Below, piece by piece: positions 12,461 through 24,452 of a stretch of 64,000 nucleotides of DNA. The DNA comes from Ancylostoma caninum. Its lineage: Eukaryota > Nematoda > Chromadorea > Rhabditida > Ancylostomatidae. Positions within the stretch are counted from its first letter, which is position 1. Each line of letters begins with the position of its first letter. The notes beneath the pieces were generated by a model. The model worked only from the letters and a program-made list of their open reading frames with translations, had not been told where the DNA came from and did not search any database. Position numbers and translations under genes: made by a program. Location: contig JBAJFG010000039.1 in the NCBI GenBank assembly GCA_037903475.1, positions 1,348,415 to 1,412,414 of the forward strand, read 5' to 3'.

Positions 12461-12759
12461 CCTATATCTGTGTAGCTAGTCCGTCAAAACATCAAGGAAG
12501 AGAGTGGTCCATTTGTGCCATATCTTCTCATCACTCGGTCTCTTGATGCAATGTGAGAAGTTTATTTTCATTAGAGAGCGTCTTGCCTGACTTCAGCTAG
12601 CCTTATAAGAGGTCGCAGTAAAATATGAGAATTTTTTGGTTAATTCCGTTAGTCTAGTTTAGAACATTCCAATAATGGTATCCATAATATCAAATTTCGC
12701 GTAAAGCTCGTGTTAGATAAAACGTGCTCCTGGGATTATCCCTAAAACTACGGAAATTT

Positions 12760-13222
12760 AAAGGCAGTGTCTCAGCTCACTTTGGGTATCGAGATATCCA
12801 CAGATTCAGGTGCAGCTCGAGGCGCTGATTCCAATGATGTGCTTGATGTCACCCTCAAAAACCCCTACTTTTAAGGGCAAAATTAGATACAGGAGTGGAC
12901 GAGTTTCCTTGCCAGAAAGCTAGCAAAAGCAGAGCTGAAAAGCTGAGATTGCACATTAAAATGAACTTCTCAGCAGCAGCTATATCAAACAAACAAACAT
13001 TTTCGTGTTGGAAAACCATGCGGCATCCTCAGCAAGCTCTTGCTGCGGAATGAACCCTCTCGTCCACTGGCCGAGAATTTCGAAATTCTCGGCAAAAGAA
13101 ACCCGTGACCTATGGGTTTTTCGACGTCTCTATGAAACTTAAAGTACAGCTTTGTGCTCAGCGGCTCGCGCATGTTCGACTGAGATAGGAATATCGAATG
13201 CGGCCCATGAGCTGAGACAAGT
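12760..13222. mobile_element. DNA element with AAAGGCAGTGTCTCAGCTCA ends, copy 1
   Basis: The left end AAAGGCAGTGTCTCAGCTCA is matched in inverse near 13208-13222 (TGAGCTGAGACAAG). The body is about 85-90% like 35887-36360 by eye, in direct orientation. It includes the internal palindrome CCGAGAATTTCGAAATTCTCGG. There is no coding capacity. Confidence 0.85.
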
Positions 13223-13799
13223 TTAATAGGTTTTCACTGAAAAGGATTTTTCTCATGTTATCCTTAAAGTTGAAACCTGACGCAGGAACGTGACACAGTC
13301 AGAGGGCAAACCTGCTTGAGATTCCTCTTCAGAAACGAAAGCAAAAGAGGAGTATTTGGTGCTACTCTGTGTAAAAACTTTTGCTGTGGCCGACAAAATT
13401 GCATTTCTGTTCTCAGGACGCGTGGAGGTATTCATCGCTCCATGTTGATCGACTTTACCCTTTTACTGACTCCATATTGGACGAATCACATCACGTTGTT
13501 CAACTTCCGCTGAGCTTTTTCGGAAAATGCACGGGCGTGTTCTGAAGCTCTGTGGAGCTTGTTTGAAACTTTCGCTGAGCCATCTTGGGATCTACCGTCG
13601 GGTCACCTGCCGGAGGTGCAGAGATGACTTCGCGGAGGATCCAGAACTTTGTTGGGTATCTAGTGAATCCAAGTCCAAAAGAAAAATCCGCTCGCTTGGA
13701 GAACATTCGAGAGCTTCGCCTCGGTGCAGTGTGCATCGACAGTAATGGTTTACGCATTGAATAGACTTCATTTTCATAAGGTGAGTGGCCGCTTCTATT

Positions 13800-13987
13800 G
13801 GAAGCTCCAAATGTCCGCAGTCAAGGGGGCGTGGCCACGGCGCGGCTCCTTGATAAGACACAGGCGCTCTCTACGCTGCCTCTGGCTTCACTGACTCTTC
13901 AGACAACCGGTGGCAGCATGCAGAGCGTCTCTGCCTAAAGCCGCGTCTTGACCACGCTTCTCTCGACTGCGGACATTTGGAGCTTCC
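13800..13987. mobile_element. MITE with GGAAGCTCCAAATGTCCGCA ends
   Basis: GGAAGCTCCAAATGTCCGCA at 13800 is exactly complemented by TGCGGACATTTGGAGCTTCC ending at 13987. It is 188 bp, GC-rich inside, and sits about 160 bp upstream of the first visible exon of gene 2. Confidence 0.85.
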
Positions 13988-14149
13988 TGTACATATATTG
14001 AGAAACTTCAACATTTGCAAGGGGAATCCCCACTATTACACAACGCTGCTCGTTCAGATTTCGCTAAACAGGGTCAGCCAACAACTAAACTCTGAATTCT
14101 CTCTCAATTTGCCCTTCGTCGAACTGGAAAAATTTGTTTGTTTTCAGTA

Positions 14150-17100
14150 ATGTTCACAGTCATAACAGTAACTCCACTACTCGTTATATCTCTGCGATGT
14201 TATCATGGAAGCGAAGGAGTGGTTAAACCTTTTGTCGTTGAAGTTGGAGTAAGTATTATTTTTTTTAGTGGATGATCCCCAGAGCTTCGTAATTATATTT
14301 GATCCGTTGTATACAGGAGGAAAAGATGTGCGTATACGAAACAATGCGACCTTGCGAATTTAAAGAGATTGCTGGAAATCGATCCAATTATCGAGCTGCA
14401 CCATACGTGCAACTTGTAAGTGCGAGTGGTATAATATAAGAAACTTCGCTTCGAAAGAATGTGCTTTCAGTACGCTAAGCATTGCTTCAACAAGAATAGT
14501 CGAGCGATTTGCTACTGTCAATCTGACTTATGCAATGGGAACTTCAAGCTGATGTTGGTAAGCTGCACCATCGAGCTTCTCTCTTCTTCTTTCAAGAATC
14601 ACCAGATCAAGAATGAGCATTTCCATTATCATGCGGTTCTTCTGTCCTGAAAGCTGTCACAATCTTGCGTAGCATCAATGTCATCGGTCGCATTGAACTC
14701 TTTTCAGAATCAATTTTTCTCTCACGGTTGTCCTTCATCTAGTGTTGAGGATAAGTGCTGTGAAGAGCTTCTAGACGACAGGCAGCGGCAACAGCTAGCG
14801 ATGTTCTGCGAGTCTCCCTTCATGTGCTGTAGCAGTGTCTTGCTGGTCATCCATAGGACGCTCCATATTCTGGCAGGTACTGCGAAAAAATTGCTCCGTC
14901 TGGCCGGGCGCCATCAGAACCTTCATTCCAGTTTTTTGACTAGCGGAAGTTTGGCAAAAGTTGTAGAGGCTTTTCTTCCACCTCTCTGTAGTCGGCTAAC
15001 ATTGCTACTCGCCTCTTCTTAAGGTCTTCTTTTACCGCTTTGCTGCAGCTTTTTGTCAGCTCGGACGTGGCTAGTTGCCCACTGCTCTACGCAAGCGTAT
15101 CAACTCGAAGTCCTGTGAGACAGCCTTTTGATGGCTTTGTAACGCTCAGTTTTACTTTGCACCATCGTAGAGATGTTGGTTGACCCGATCGTTTGATGTT
15201 GTCAGCGACGGCATTTTCCCCAAAGCCTGCCAACGAAATGAAGAGGTCCCAGTTTGTGGTTAATTTAAGACTCAGTTTTTTGAATTCGTAAATTTCTTCT
15301 TTTGCGCAAGGAGAATTGTCTTGCATGAAGGAGGCGGTGATCTGGCCCGGTGAAGAACTTTGGTACAACAGTGACGTCGTTTACGCAGAGCCTTATATCG
15401 ACGACAATGTGGTCAACTTCGTAATGGTACACTGCATCGAGTGACTCCCACGTCCAGCGTAGAGAGATCGGCCTCCGAAATTGTGAGTTACCGTGAATGA
15501 TCTTCGTAGTCATGATGGTCTCGGAGACCACAACAACAATGTTGGCGTTGTGCTCACCAATTATGACCTTGAAGGATGTGCGGTCTTCCTTGTGGACCTT
15601 CTCCAAGTCTCGATATATGACCTCGATCTCATCTTCAAAGCGTGCATTTGTTAACATATCTTCAGCCGTAAACATCCATTATGGGTTTTTAGCTGTAAGC
15701 TTAGTTGAAGGTACAGATCGCTTTTATAGTCCTCGGTTTAGGCAACCTAGGTAACCTCTCGGACCTCGTCCTTTACTGACGCTACTGTACCAGTGACTTC
15801 CGAGATCGGGAGAACACTTTATTATTGCTGTGTGCAGCTTGGAGATGGAATACACAGGCAAAAACTCACTGGGCTCTGTCCCCTGGCGTGGACGATGGAG
15901 CTTTTTTTGTTTGAAGCAAACAGACGCGAACGAAAGTCAAGATAAACTGGTCAGCGTTACTTAATCTCGTTTGTGTAATGCGTAATGTAATAAAATGCAT
16001 TCCACTTCATCTGAGATTCATGGAGACATTAAAACAGTATGTACTTTATACGTCACTCGCGATGGGCACCTGATTTGCCAAGTCAGTGCTTCCTCCCAGA
16101 CTTCTGTGGTACCAATTCACCGATCCGAAAGTTATGGAAGGTTCGGTTGGCCTAGGTCACAATCGAGCCATCGGCCATGCAAGGTGAACAACGAGACTTA
16201 ACACTGCTCTACGCGCGCAGCGAAATTATTTAAGAATGAATTTTTCATTGAAAATGGTAGTTTTCGTGATGCCAGGATAATCACATATTGGGGTGGAGGT
16301 AAATCTATAAAGATGGAGAGAATCCATTGTCAATCATCCTTTCAGGAGAGATGGGAAAATACGACACATGCCAACAAAACAGAATATGAATGCGTTAGAG
16401 AATACATTAGAAAGAGTGGGTTACTGAAGAAAAGCTCCGCAACATTTTTTCTTTTCCGATCAATGGAAACTAATGGATTATAAATCTTTGACTATTCCTT
16501 CATATTTCCAGAAAAGGACTTGTACTATCCACCACTTACAGTGGCAACGACTACGAAGCAAGGAGCGGTAAGTTGATTGGGTGTATTCAAACCGATCTAA
16601 CTATCAGTTAGTGCGAAAGAATGAAGAAAACAAAATATGATGTATTTTGGCGGACGTGGAAAGTGGGCGTGACGGGGTGGGGTCTCCGCCGCTTTGGGGA
16701 CCGAGATGGAAAATAAAATAATACAAAACTTGGGCGGGGCGCCTGAGAATGCGTTGCCAAATTTTCAAAATTACTTTACGATAATATCTCGAAACTTCGT
16801 AGGCATATTGCAGCAAAAAATTAAAGGTTATTTTTGTGAATCTGCTCGTTTTAAAGTTGTCAGCCGCAAAAATGGCGATCGCAGGATTCAGAAGGTGGTA
16901 GAAGGGGGGGGGGGGGACGGTGCAGTAGAAAAATGAGCATAATCTGCAGTAATGCGCTCAGTCACAAATCAGAGCAGAGTACGTGAAAACTTTTGCAGAA
17001 TCTTCATGAAATAATTAAAGGTAGTGAGCGGTTCTGCTTTTCACGGAAACAACTCAAAAGAAGGCGCATCATGCCGACAATAATTCCGACTGTGCGGCAA

Positions 17101-20100
17101 AACTGTGAACTCGACAGAGAGATGTGCTTTGCTTCAAAATCGCAATTACTACTTAACCAAATATTGATGATTCCTTGGCAACCAATATTTCCGATTAAGG
17201 CAACAACTACAACTGCGCGAACGACAACTAAGACTGCCAGTGTACCACCTGCGACACGAAAAACCACTGTTAACCCACAACCAACAAAGAACCCTCTTCC
17301 ACAGCCTACAACTAAGATGACCCCTAAAGCAAGATGTGAGTTTTTTTTTTTTTGGAAATTTCGTGCAATTGATTTTTGCTTGAAAATCACAACAACATAA
17401 GGCAGACATAATGATTATAGAAGAGTCAGCCATATTTAGCAGGAGCAACAACGCGCCCTGTTAGGACTGCTCCCACCTCTACGAAGAGAATATCTACAAA
17501 ACCTAAAGGTATACCTATCGAATCTTAATTAAAAGTAGATAGCCGTAGGAAACCTTAAAGGCAAAAGCGTACGCTGGCACATTTAGAGGACCAGCCGCTC
17601 CCCTGAACCTGACGGGACGCGCAAGGGATGAAAACTGGTTAGCAATTGCGTGCGCAGGCTTCTGAAAGTAAGCAGACCAGCCATTCACAGAATACCTGGG
17701 CGGCCGCGCCCTTCTTGCAATGCTCCAGACAGCATCCGCACTCGCTGCTTCCACATTAGCAGATTCTTCCTGTGACAAACACGTAATCAGATCACATCAT
17801 ATTCATGGTTCAAATTTATTTCCTTCTATCATCTAAGGTGGTAAATCTTCATATTGTGGGATATGATCTTGTGCTCTAATGAAAAATTGAGACAATATGC
17901 AGACTTTTCTCGGTGAACATTTTCATTTGTCGCTGAAACGTTCTGGTCGTAAGTGGCACAAATTTTGAATTGTAAGTAAGTGAAAATAGTAAATGAAAAT
18001 AAATGAAAATACATTTACATTGGTGGAGTCCTATGTGGCTTTCTTGTGGCGAGCCATTTTGCAATATTTGTGTAAATCTTAGACCTGCAAGGAGGTAGTG
18101 GATATAATACATAGCTTAGGCTGAGGCTTCAAGACCTCATGCAACGTGACTCTGTTCACATGGCGATCGCAAAGCGAAATCTTAAGGGATAGGAGGCTTG
18201 TGGCGAGCCATTTTGCAATATTTGTGTAAACCTTAGAAGAAAAGAAGAAACAAGAGCGAAATTCCCCTCTGGTCCACTGGCGAAATTCAGCACTAGATCA
18301 TCCTCATTGAGTTGTATTTTTTTGAGGAAGAGTACATTGGCGAAAAAGCGTGCCCACTATGTGCTTGAGTGAAAGAACATCTAGAGAGCAGAAGCTAAAT
18401 TCCGCCTTAACAATGCATTGGGTAATCACCACCTAGACGGTCACGACGGAATCGATTTTGTAATAAAGCTTACGATCCTGGCCTGCGAGTCACAAAATCT
18501 GCCGGCAAAAGTCTAGAACCACTTTGGATAAACAATAATACTCCCAGAATGGAACGCAAAAAAGCAGCTCTATCATGCGGGAATCAGAACCCCATCTATA
18601 GATTCTCTTTTGCTCTATCATAGGTGCCCTTGTTGACTCGGCAGCGGTCGCCTACAACATCTCCAATAGAAAATATATATTTTAAGGTAAAACTTCAAGA
18701 ACTCGCCGTCCCGGAGGTCGAAGGTATAACCAGTCGAGTAGTTTCGAGAAGGGAAAAAACCGCGTACACAAAACAAAGCAAGAGGAGTATAAGCAAAAGA
18801 CTAAACTGTAAGTTATCTCTGTTGAGTCAGAAGAAGACGCGCCATCAGAGAGGCCGGGTAAAGGAGAGTGGAGGCCTAGACAAAGTAAAATTGGATTCTC
18901 ACCAGAAAAAAAAAACAATAATTCGTGGTGGCGAAATTTGAGAAACAATGGTATTTGAAAACCCTGTTCTGAATGTACTGGTTAGCCTTAGGTGCTTTTC
19001 GTTCCTCGCTACCTGCTCTCACAAAAGCGCTACACATCGTGATACTTTTGTTTCTTGCTAATGGCACGACCGCCCACTATTAATTGATCCGAGGCCTTCA
19101 TTTAAGCGGCGGAGCCTTTGCGTCCCGTCGGAAAAGGGGCGTGGCATATAATTTCCCATAGATATGCAGGTGCTATAATTCTGTTGACAACCACGCACAG
19201 TCACGAAGAATTGGGTGACTATCTAGCACTTGGACCACTCTTTCTTACCAGTAACGATGAATAATCGCTAAGAATCATGCTAAACGAGATTTTTGTTTAG
19301 GTTTGAAAAATGGGAATTATGATGATAAACTTTGAGTTTATGATATGTAGTCCCGAAAAATTTTGTGGAAGTTTTTTCTCTGTTAATGGAGAAGGTTAGT
19401 CGTTGGGCTAGTCACAAAATCCTCGTTCGGTTCATCAAATGATGTCATTTTTGAGCAGCTACGGTTGAACCGCTTCCACATACACCAGCCATAATTTCGA
19501 ACCCGTAATTTTGACAGCCTTGAAGGATCAAAGACGTCCTGCTTTCCATTACTGGAATTTTTGAGGTTATTCATCTTTACTGGTTAGAGAAGTGCTGGCT
19601 GCAAACGCTCAGTAGTCACTGTCTTCCTTGTGAGTGCACGTGGCTGCCAGCAGAAGCTGCGTAGCACCTGCATATCCGTGGGGCACAGTTAGCTCATTCT
19701 CCGACGGGACCCAAAGGCCCTCTCTTTTTCATTAATAACTCAGAGAATCAAATAGGTCGAACGCAGCAACAACTGCAAGTCTCCGCCCAATCGAAGAGGA
19801 ATACAGCGGCTGCTGCTAAAGGAGGAGCTGCTGCAGTTGGGCTGCTAAGAGCATTAAACACCGTGTTCCGGCTGCGTTTTTTGCCCGATGAACTGTGGTG
19901 CAGTTCAACCTGCGTTTTACCTGCTCCTTGCCACGTGGCGACACGCCCCCTGGGAGGTGTATATAAGCTGCTGGTTGAGCATCAAAGTTTAGTCGCGTCT
20001 CCGCTCCGGCGGAGACAAGGGGAGCCCAGCGAGACTCGTCAGGCTGGCTGAGGCCCGGGTAAAACCGTGGCCCAGTGCAATGATTATTTTTGGACGAGCT

Positions 20101-22156
20101 TGGGTAAGCATCCACTTACCCAAGTGTGCAGTACGAACACAGCCCTGTGCCCAGATTGAGCTGCGATCCTAGGTTTGAGACATGCAAACCAGTTCATCGC
20201 CCCCGAAACGCAGCCTTCTAGGGGCGAATGCAGCTCGTGGGGCGACGAAATAAGCTTTCACCTCGCGGTGTAACTGCTGTTGAAACGTGCTCGGGCTGCG
20301 TTTGTCGTCCCGGAATCTCTGAGAAGTTGTTTATTCCCGATTATCTTGTGTATTTCTCTTTTGTTCTTTGTTTGCTGGAGCAAACTGCAGTAAGGCAGAA
20401 CAGTCCGCAAAAAAAAGCCGAAAAGTGACATGAGCTCAGAACTAATGTTTTTAGGGCGCTGGAAGACAATGCCTTTCTTTTCGGTATGTGAAGCCTTGAT
20501 GTATCTATTTTCACATGCAATGGTGCAGATCTTGAGTTTCCAGCGGTTTGAAACCAGAATGTGCAAGGGCATAGCCTTGCGTATTTTGGAGCAGCAGGAA
20601 ATTCCGTACTGCATAATGGAATCCCACTTCCATAGCCACTCTGGGTGGTGCTCTTATTGCCGTTCTATCGGGTGTGACACAAATTAATATCTACTCCGAG
20701 TTGTGGTTTTTTTCACCAGCGGGAACTATCTCTGCATCAGATTCGATGCGGCGACAATGGGCGATGTTGTTATACTCCACCTAGAGTATAGCTTAAGCCT
20801 CCGCATGATTAAGGAAACCACTAGGGAATTTTTGAAATCCTTTGGAATTTTGCTCGTGCTTCTGTTGGGGCACTTGGTATGTGTCAGGTGTGCATAGCTC
20901 ACATGAGCTAGGATGAATACGAAGGGGAAGCTACATTCAGTGAGCATCGATGGCGGTGCGTTTTTCGCGTAAACGGAAAGTACGCGATGCGGCCGCGTCG
21001 CTCGCACCGGGATTACCAAGGTGGCAATTCAGTGTTTTCCTGATGGGTTTTCACTACATTTGATGTTAACTATCACGGAGATCAACTAATTATCAAGAAA
21101 ATTATATTTTGTTGCCGCGAAAGACGCATCGCCATCGATGCCCACTATAGATGCCAATAGATGTGTCAACTGGGAATGAGCGGGTTCACTGCGTAAGTTA
21201 GCGAAAGTTTGGGAGTCAGAAGTTTCCACAATGAAAAAAAAATTCAAAAATATTCGAAGAGGGATAAAACAGTATGGATGTCTTGGCACAACTCAGCTAC
21301 TGTTTATCCTTCAGCATTCCAGAAGTTAGGAGCTCTCATGACGCCAGGGATTAGGAACCTCTGAACTATTAAAACCGCAACTGTGCTCACACTTGGTCTG
21401 AACACTTGACTAATCCCCGCTAGTAGTGTTCACATAAACCTTATGCGTTGAATCCAAACCTTCTACAACCATATTTTCAGCATCGCTTACGGAGTTCTTG
21501 CCGGTGCTAGTGGAGTTCTTCTCTGCCTAGTGGTTCCAGTGCTCATTTTCTGCCTGATATCGAAAGCACGCGGGAAAGGACAGTCAAACGTCAAATCCAG
21601 AATTGCCGCTGGAGCACCTCGTCCAAACGCGAGGAGACACACAAAATCGGTTATGCTTCCACCGCAGCCGATGACGGAGCGAACCGCAACAAAAACGAAC
21701 ACAATTATCGAGTCGGTGGGCCGAGCACAAACACAGAGCAAAGAAAGTGCGGTTGGAGCTGCTGCTACAAAAACGGCGATAGTAATGTTGAGTCGGGAAC
21801 CAATGCAAAGTACGACGAGAACAGCGAGAACTAGCACACTCAGTAAAAGCAATCATAGATTCCGGAAGAGAAAAACTGTGGAGAAGAGCGGAGTGCTCAC
21901 GAAAAACAAAAGTGCGGAACAAACCAGCAGAGACGCGATTAAGACAATCAGTCAAAGCAATGAAATGCTAAAAAGAAGTAGAAGTATAGAGCAGCCTAGC
22001 ATAACCGCCACATTGTCCAAAGAAATGACTTCTTCTAATACTAGAGCTAATATTGTTACCAAAGCAGCGAAACCAGCAAAACCAGCGAACAAGAAAGCGA
22101 AGAACAAAAAAAGATTCGATAAAGGAAGAGTGGCGGCTAGTCCAATGCCACGATGA
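14150..22156 (+). CDS. Three-finger single-pass membrane protein, gene 2
   Basis: Exons: 14150-14248, 14317-14415, 14471-14557, 16346-16415, 16512-16567, 17200-17335, 17440-17508 and, by inference, 21481-22156. ATG at 14150 begins a hydrophobic leader (VITVTPLLVISL) directly followed by RCYHG. Cysteines fall at residues 17, 38, 46, 71, 80, 82 and 87, ending CYCQSDLCNG, a Ly-6/three-finger-like spacing. Exon 4 adds ERWEN, an ANKT sequon and Cys 111. The next exons are Thr/Pro/Lys-rich stalk. Phases are 0-0, 0-0, 0-1, 1-0, 0-1, 1-1. The acceptor of exon 17440 must be TTTAG|CAG, since the next AG would create a stop. A phase 1-to-2 exon before the membrane exon was not found. The first exon also has an acceptor before the ATG, so an upstream leader exon is possible. 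Confidence 0.75.
14680..15760 (-). mobile_element. RTE endonuclease-region fragment
   Basis: On the minus strand, 15675-15265 encodes RTE endonuclease words: a YRDLEKVHKEDRTSFKVIIG segment, MTTKIIHGNSQF, LRWTWES, and the terminal GPDHRLL catalytic motif. Downstream (15368-15087) follows TNWDLFISLAGFGE-type linker, then stop-ridden frames to about 14680. The middle of the endonuclease is deleted. It is antisense in the intron between exons 3 and 4 of gene 2. Confidence 0.88.
16620..16935. repeat. GGCGGAC / GGGGTCTCCGCCG repeat, copy 1
   Basis: GGCGGACGTGG, GGTGGGGTCTCCGCCG and ATGGAAAA recur at 33030-33110. The tail has a homopolymeric G run (16906-16917). Related ends occur near 29785 and 48760. 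It is intronic in gene 2. Confidence 0.6.
18625..18808 (+). CDS. Possible extra exon of gene 2
   Basis: An acceptor (CTATCATAG) opens a frame that stays open to a consensus donor, CT|GTAAGT. It encodes TRQRSPTTSP then a Lys/Arg/Ser-rich stretch. Its phases are 0-1, which do not join exon 17440-17508 (ends phase 1) but would join exon 16512-16567 (ends phase 0). It could be an alternative exon or a chance frame. The frame runs on past the donor to 18941. Confidence 0.3.
18809..19925. other. Intronic, no gene seen
   Basis: No repeat pair and no supported exon. Stop-rich in all plus frames consistent with intron sequence of gene 2. Confidence 0.4.
19931..20017 (+). promoter_or_regulatory. CACGTG / TATA / hairpin promoter-like module, copy 1
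   Basis: CCACGTGGC at 19931 is followed by TATATAAG at 19960-19967, a GTTTAGT word at 19987, and a perfect hairpin GTCTCCGCTCCGGCGGAGAC near 19998-20017. The same elements recur at 55980-56060, with the TATA box again 38 bases before the hairpin. This resembles a polymerase II core promoter with an initiator, perhaps an LTR promoter. No downstream ORF is recognised. It lies inside the inferred last intron of gene 2. Confidence 0.5.
20018..21480. other. No gene recognised
   Basis: Several frames of 60-118 codons exist on both strands, but none has a recognisable domain or convincing splice signals. A (C)n/AAAAAAA-rich patch lies near 20407. If copy 1 of the promoter-like module is an LTR, 20018-20430 would be its transcribed part. 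Confidence 0.35.
21481..22156 (+). CDS. Terminal transmembrane and long basic tail exon of gene 2
   Basis: The acceptor CATATTTTCAG at 21470-21480 is followed in phase 2 by a hydrophobic segment (IAYGVLAGASGVLLCLVVPV, then LIFCLI). A cytoplasmic-type tail of roughly 200 residues follows, rich in Ser, Thr, Lys and Arg, ending AASPMPR with TGA at 22154. No kinase or other enzymatic fold is visible, and the tail is low-complexity and probably disordered with many Ser/Thr. It differs fully from the 34-residue tail of gene 1 and the 4-residue tail of gene 3. Confidence 0.75.
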
Positions 22157-22198
22157 TTTCCAAGTAATGAAACGACAGATATTCATTATACTCTCCGA

Positions 22199-22204
22199 AT
22201 AAAG
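22199..22204 (+). terminator. Polyadenylation signal AATAAA
   Basis: AATAAA lies about 43 bases after the gene 2 stop codon, followed by a T-rich stretch (CAATTTTTTG). It supports 21481-22156 being the 3' end of a plus-strand transcript. Confidence 0.65.
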
Positions 22205-22209
22205 CCTTT

Positions 22210-23085
22210 CAAGTTTTCAATTTTTTGTATCATTACCCGAGAGAAAAGAGCAATAGGAAAACTCAGTACTAATGCACTGTTGGTGTCCCTGTGGAAACAC
22301 TCAATAATGCGCTCAAAATCTCAAATTAATCATGTGAAACAATCCACTCACCAAGATAAATCCTGAATTGCATGGAAAAGAACATAACTTTATAGCAAAA
22401 CTTATGTGTTTGTGTTGGCGGCTTTAATATGTAGCTCATGATTGCAGTGAGAGTGGGCTGAGACACGTCTCAGGTTATCGAACTTCTGACCATGATGCTG
22501 CTGAACAGTCTCCAGGAGCTCAGAATCTAAACAGTCTCCATGTGCACAAGAAATCACTCACTGTTCCTTTTCTAGATGTCACGAAGTACCTCACTACTTT
22601 CTGTCGATAAGATGATTTCTGTCTGTGCCACTGATCCACAAGTTGATCCTTTAGTCCAAAATTGCACGTTCGAGATCTTGTCGATCAAAGCCCGGCTTCC
22701 GTAACACACAAAATAACGGTGGTTCAGTTCCGTTGTACATGGAAATGCTGAAGTGAAGAGCGATCTGTTCTCTTATCGTTTTTTCGGTTCTCTTCGAAGC
22801 CACTTACGCTTAAAAGTCAAACACATATTCATGAACAGCACGTAGACATATCCTGAATTATACTGGGCTCCCAAGCCTGCGTAAGATCATGTGTCAAAAC
22901 CCTTTCCATGTAAAAATGAACGATTCTTTCTGAAGCAAAACTCGCAACTAGTCAACCATGTTTGGCAATTTATGTGCTGCCTTGGAACACGTCCGACGTA
23001 CACATTTTCCAATAGGGCAAGCATGGCTATAGACAAATTGCGCCGGTACATACATACGTATATAGTACACGGTCATAGATAACTA
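22210..23085. other. No gene seen
   Basis: Intergenic. Near 22455 the sequence GGGCTGAGACACGTCTCAGG is a remnant of the AAAGGCAGTGTCTCAGCTCA element end. A similar remnant lies at 28325. Confidence 0.45.
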
Positions 23086-23092
23086 TGATTTG

Positions 23093-23299
23093 AATAGATG
23101 CTCGGACAGCGCCAATTTTTCTGAAGAGGACGCAGGAGGATGTTCGACGGTCGACAATCATGCCAAAATACCTCAAATTAGTATTATTCAGTTGACCAAT
23201 TCGTTGTCTTCAAGAGGATTCATTATTCCGGATAAAAAGCCGGAAGCAAAAAAAAACCTAAAAAGGAAATATCCTGTCCAATCGCTGAATGGGTCTTAA
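23093..23299 (+). CDS. Unrecognised exon-like frame
   Basis: After the acceptor-like TTTGAATAG the frame stays open for 68 codons to a TAA. It encodes an acidic, Cys-containing start (CSDSANFSEEDAGGC) and a lysine-rich end (KKPEAKKNLKRKYP). The composition looks coding but no family is recognised. It could be a terminal exon or chance. Confidence 0.28.
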   Translation, partial: NRCSDSANFSEEDAGGCSTVDNHAKIPQISIIQLTNSLSSRGFIIPDKKPEAKKNLKRKYPVQSLNGS

Positions 23300-23840
23300 C
23301 AATCACCAGCCTGATCGTCCGACTAACGCCGCACTCTCAGGCTTCTTTTATGCTCGCTTCGCTCGCCACGCTTTCGAGTGATACACTCCACCACTGGCCG
23401 GCGCACCACTCTCGCAGCTGTGGATCCGTTCAGTGGCATCATACCCACTACTAGACTCCGGTACATCAAACTCGCATCCGTGGATCCGTACAGTGGCATC
23501 TTTTCCAGTACAGGAAGCTGGCGCAGCTTTTCATTGCAGTAACCCGTTTATCCTAATTTCCCCACCGTTCTCGCTGTTTTACGTCTATCTGGCTCGACCC
23601 CTTCTCTCTGAACCATACTCATCCGCATGTTATCCCACACATGACTTGATAATCATAGACAAATAAATACCGAGGTTCATTCATTTTCACTGTGATGTAA
23701 ACAGCTGTGGTTTTTCCAACCGATGAGAAGTGGACCAAAACACCTGTCAGTCAAGGTAAAAATGAAAATTTGCACACTTTTCCTGCATAACTTGACACGC
23801 TGAACGTCGTAATGCAATCAGATTTTTCCGGTAGGGACTG
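23300..23840. repeat. Dispersed repeat, copy 1 (ACGCCGGACT ... GACACGCTGAAC)
   Basis: Words ATGCTCGCTTCGCTCGC, CACCGGCGCACC, CCGAGGTTCATTCATTT, GTGATGTAAA, AAATGAAAATTTGCACA and TTGACACGCTGAAC are shared with 31650-32255. The order differs at one end, so the boundaries are unclear. Confidence 0.65.
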
Positions 23841-24156
23841 GTTCTCTTGTACACACACTGACATAAAATGCTAATTAATACAAACTTTGATAGCTCACCG
23901 AACACCTCCCGGAGACATTTATGAACTCCAGGCAAAGAAAGATCGTCCTCCACCGCTTTCAGAAATTTTTAGGGAAGCAGAGCTGCGCAAGCACTGATCA
24001 ACATTATGATAATATCCACTGTTACCGATCCTAGAGCTGGTATGGTTCATTGCTATTAATTCGTTGTGAAATTCAGTCGCTATGAATTGTGAGTCGAATT
24101 TTGCTATGAATTGACTCCAAATTTCGTACTGTCTAGTCTGGAAGTCTTGTATACAT

Positions 24157-24352
24157 AAAGGCAGTGTATCAGCTCATGTGGGACATCGAGATATTCACAG
24201 AATCCGGTCTAGCTCAACGGGTTGATCCCAAAGATGTAGCTGTAATCTGAAAAAGTGGTCAAAAACCTTCCTTTCAAGGCAAAATTTGATACACTAGCGG
24301 ACGAGTTTCCTTGCCAGGAAGCTTGAGAAAGTGGAGCTGACAAACTGAGATC
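24157..24352. mobile_element. Truncated AAAGGCAGTGTNTCAGCTCA element
   Basis: Starts AAAGGCAGTGTATCAGCTCA and shares ATCGAGATATTCACAGA and GGACGAGTTTCCTTGCCAGG with the copies at 12760 and 35887. It is cut after about 195 bp, just before exon 1 of gene 3. Confidence 0.7.
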
Positions 24353-24452
24353 GATGATATGAGACCGCACGCACAATCCGTATTTTTGACAAGGACTGTA
24401 CAAAAACTGTAAGAACTTTTGGCTTCAAGGTGGCTTCAAGAAGTCGTTGCAG

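Noticed and set aside
17004..17390. 128-codon minus frame
   Set aside because: Antisense to the Thr/Pro stalk exon 17200-17335 of gene 2, whose phases fit its neighbours.
21487..21955. Minus frames of 121-123 codons
   Set aside because: Antisense shadows of the gene 2 terminal exon.
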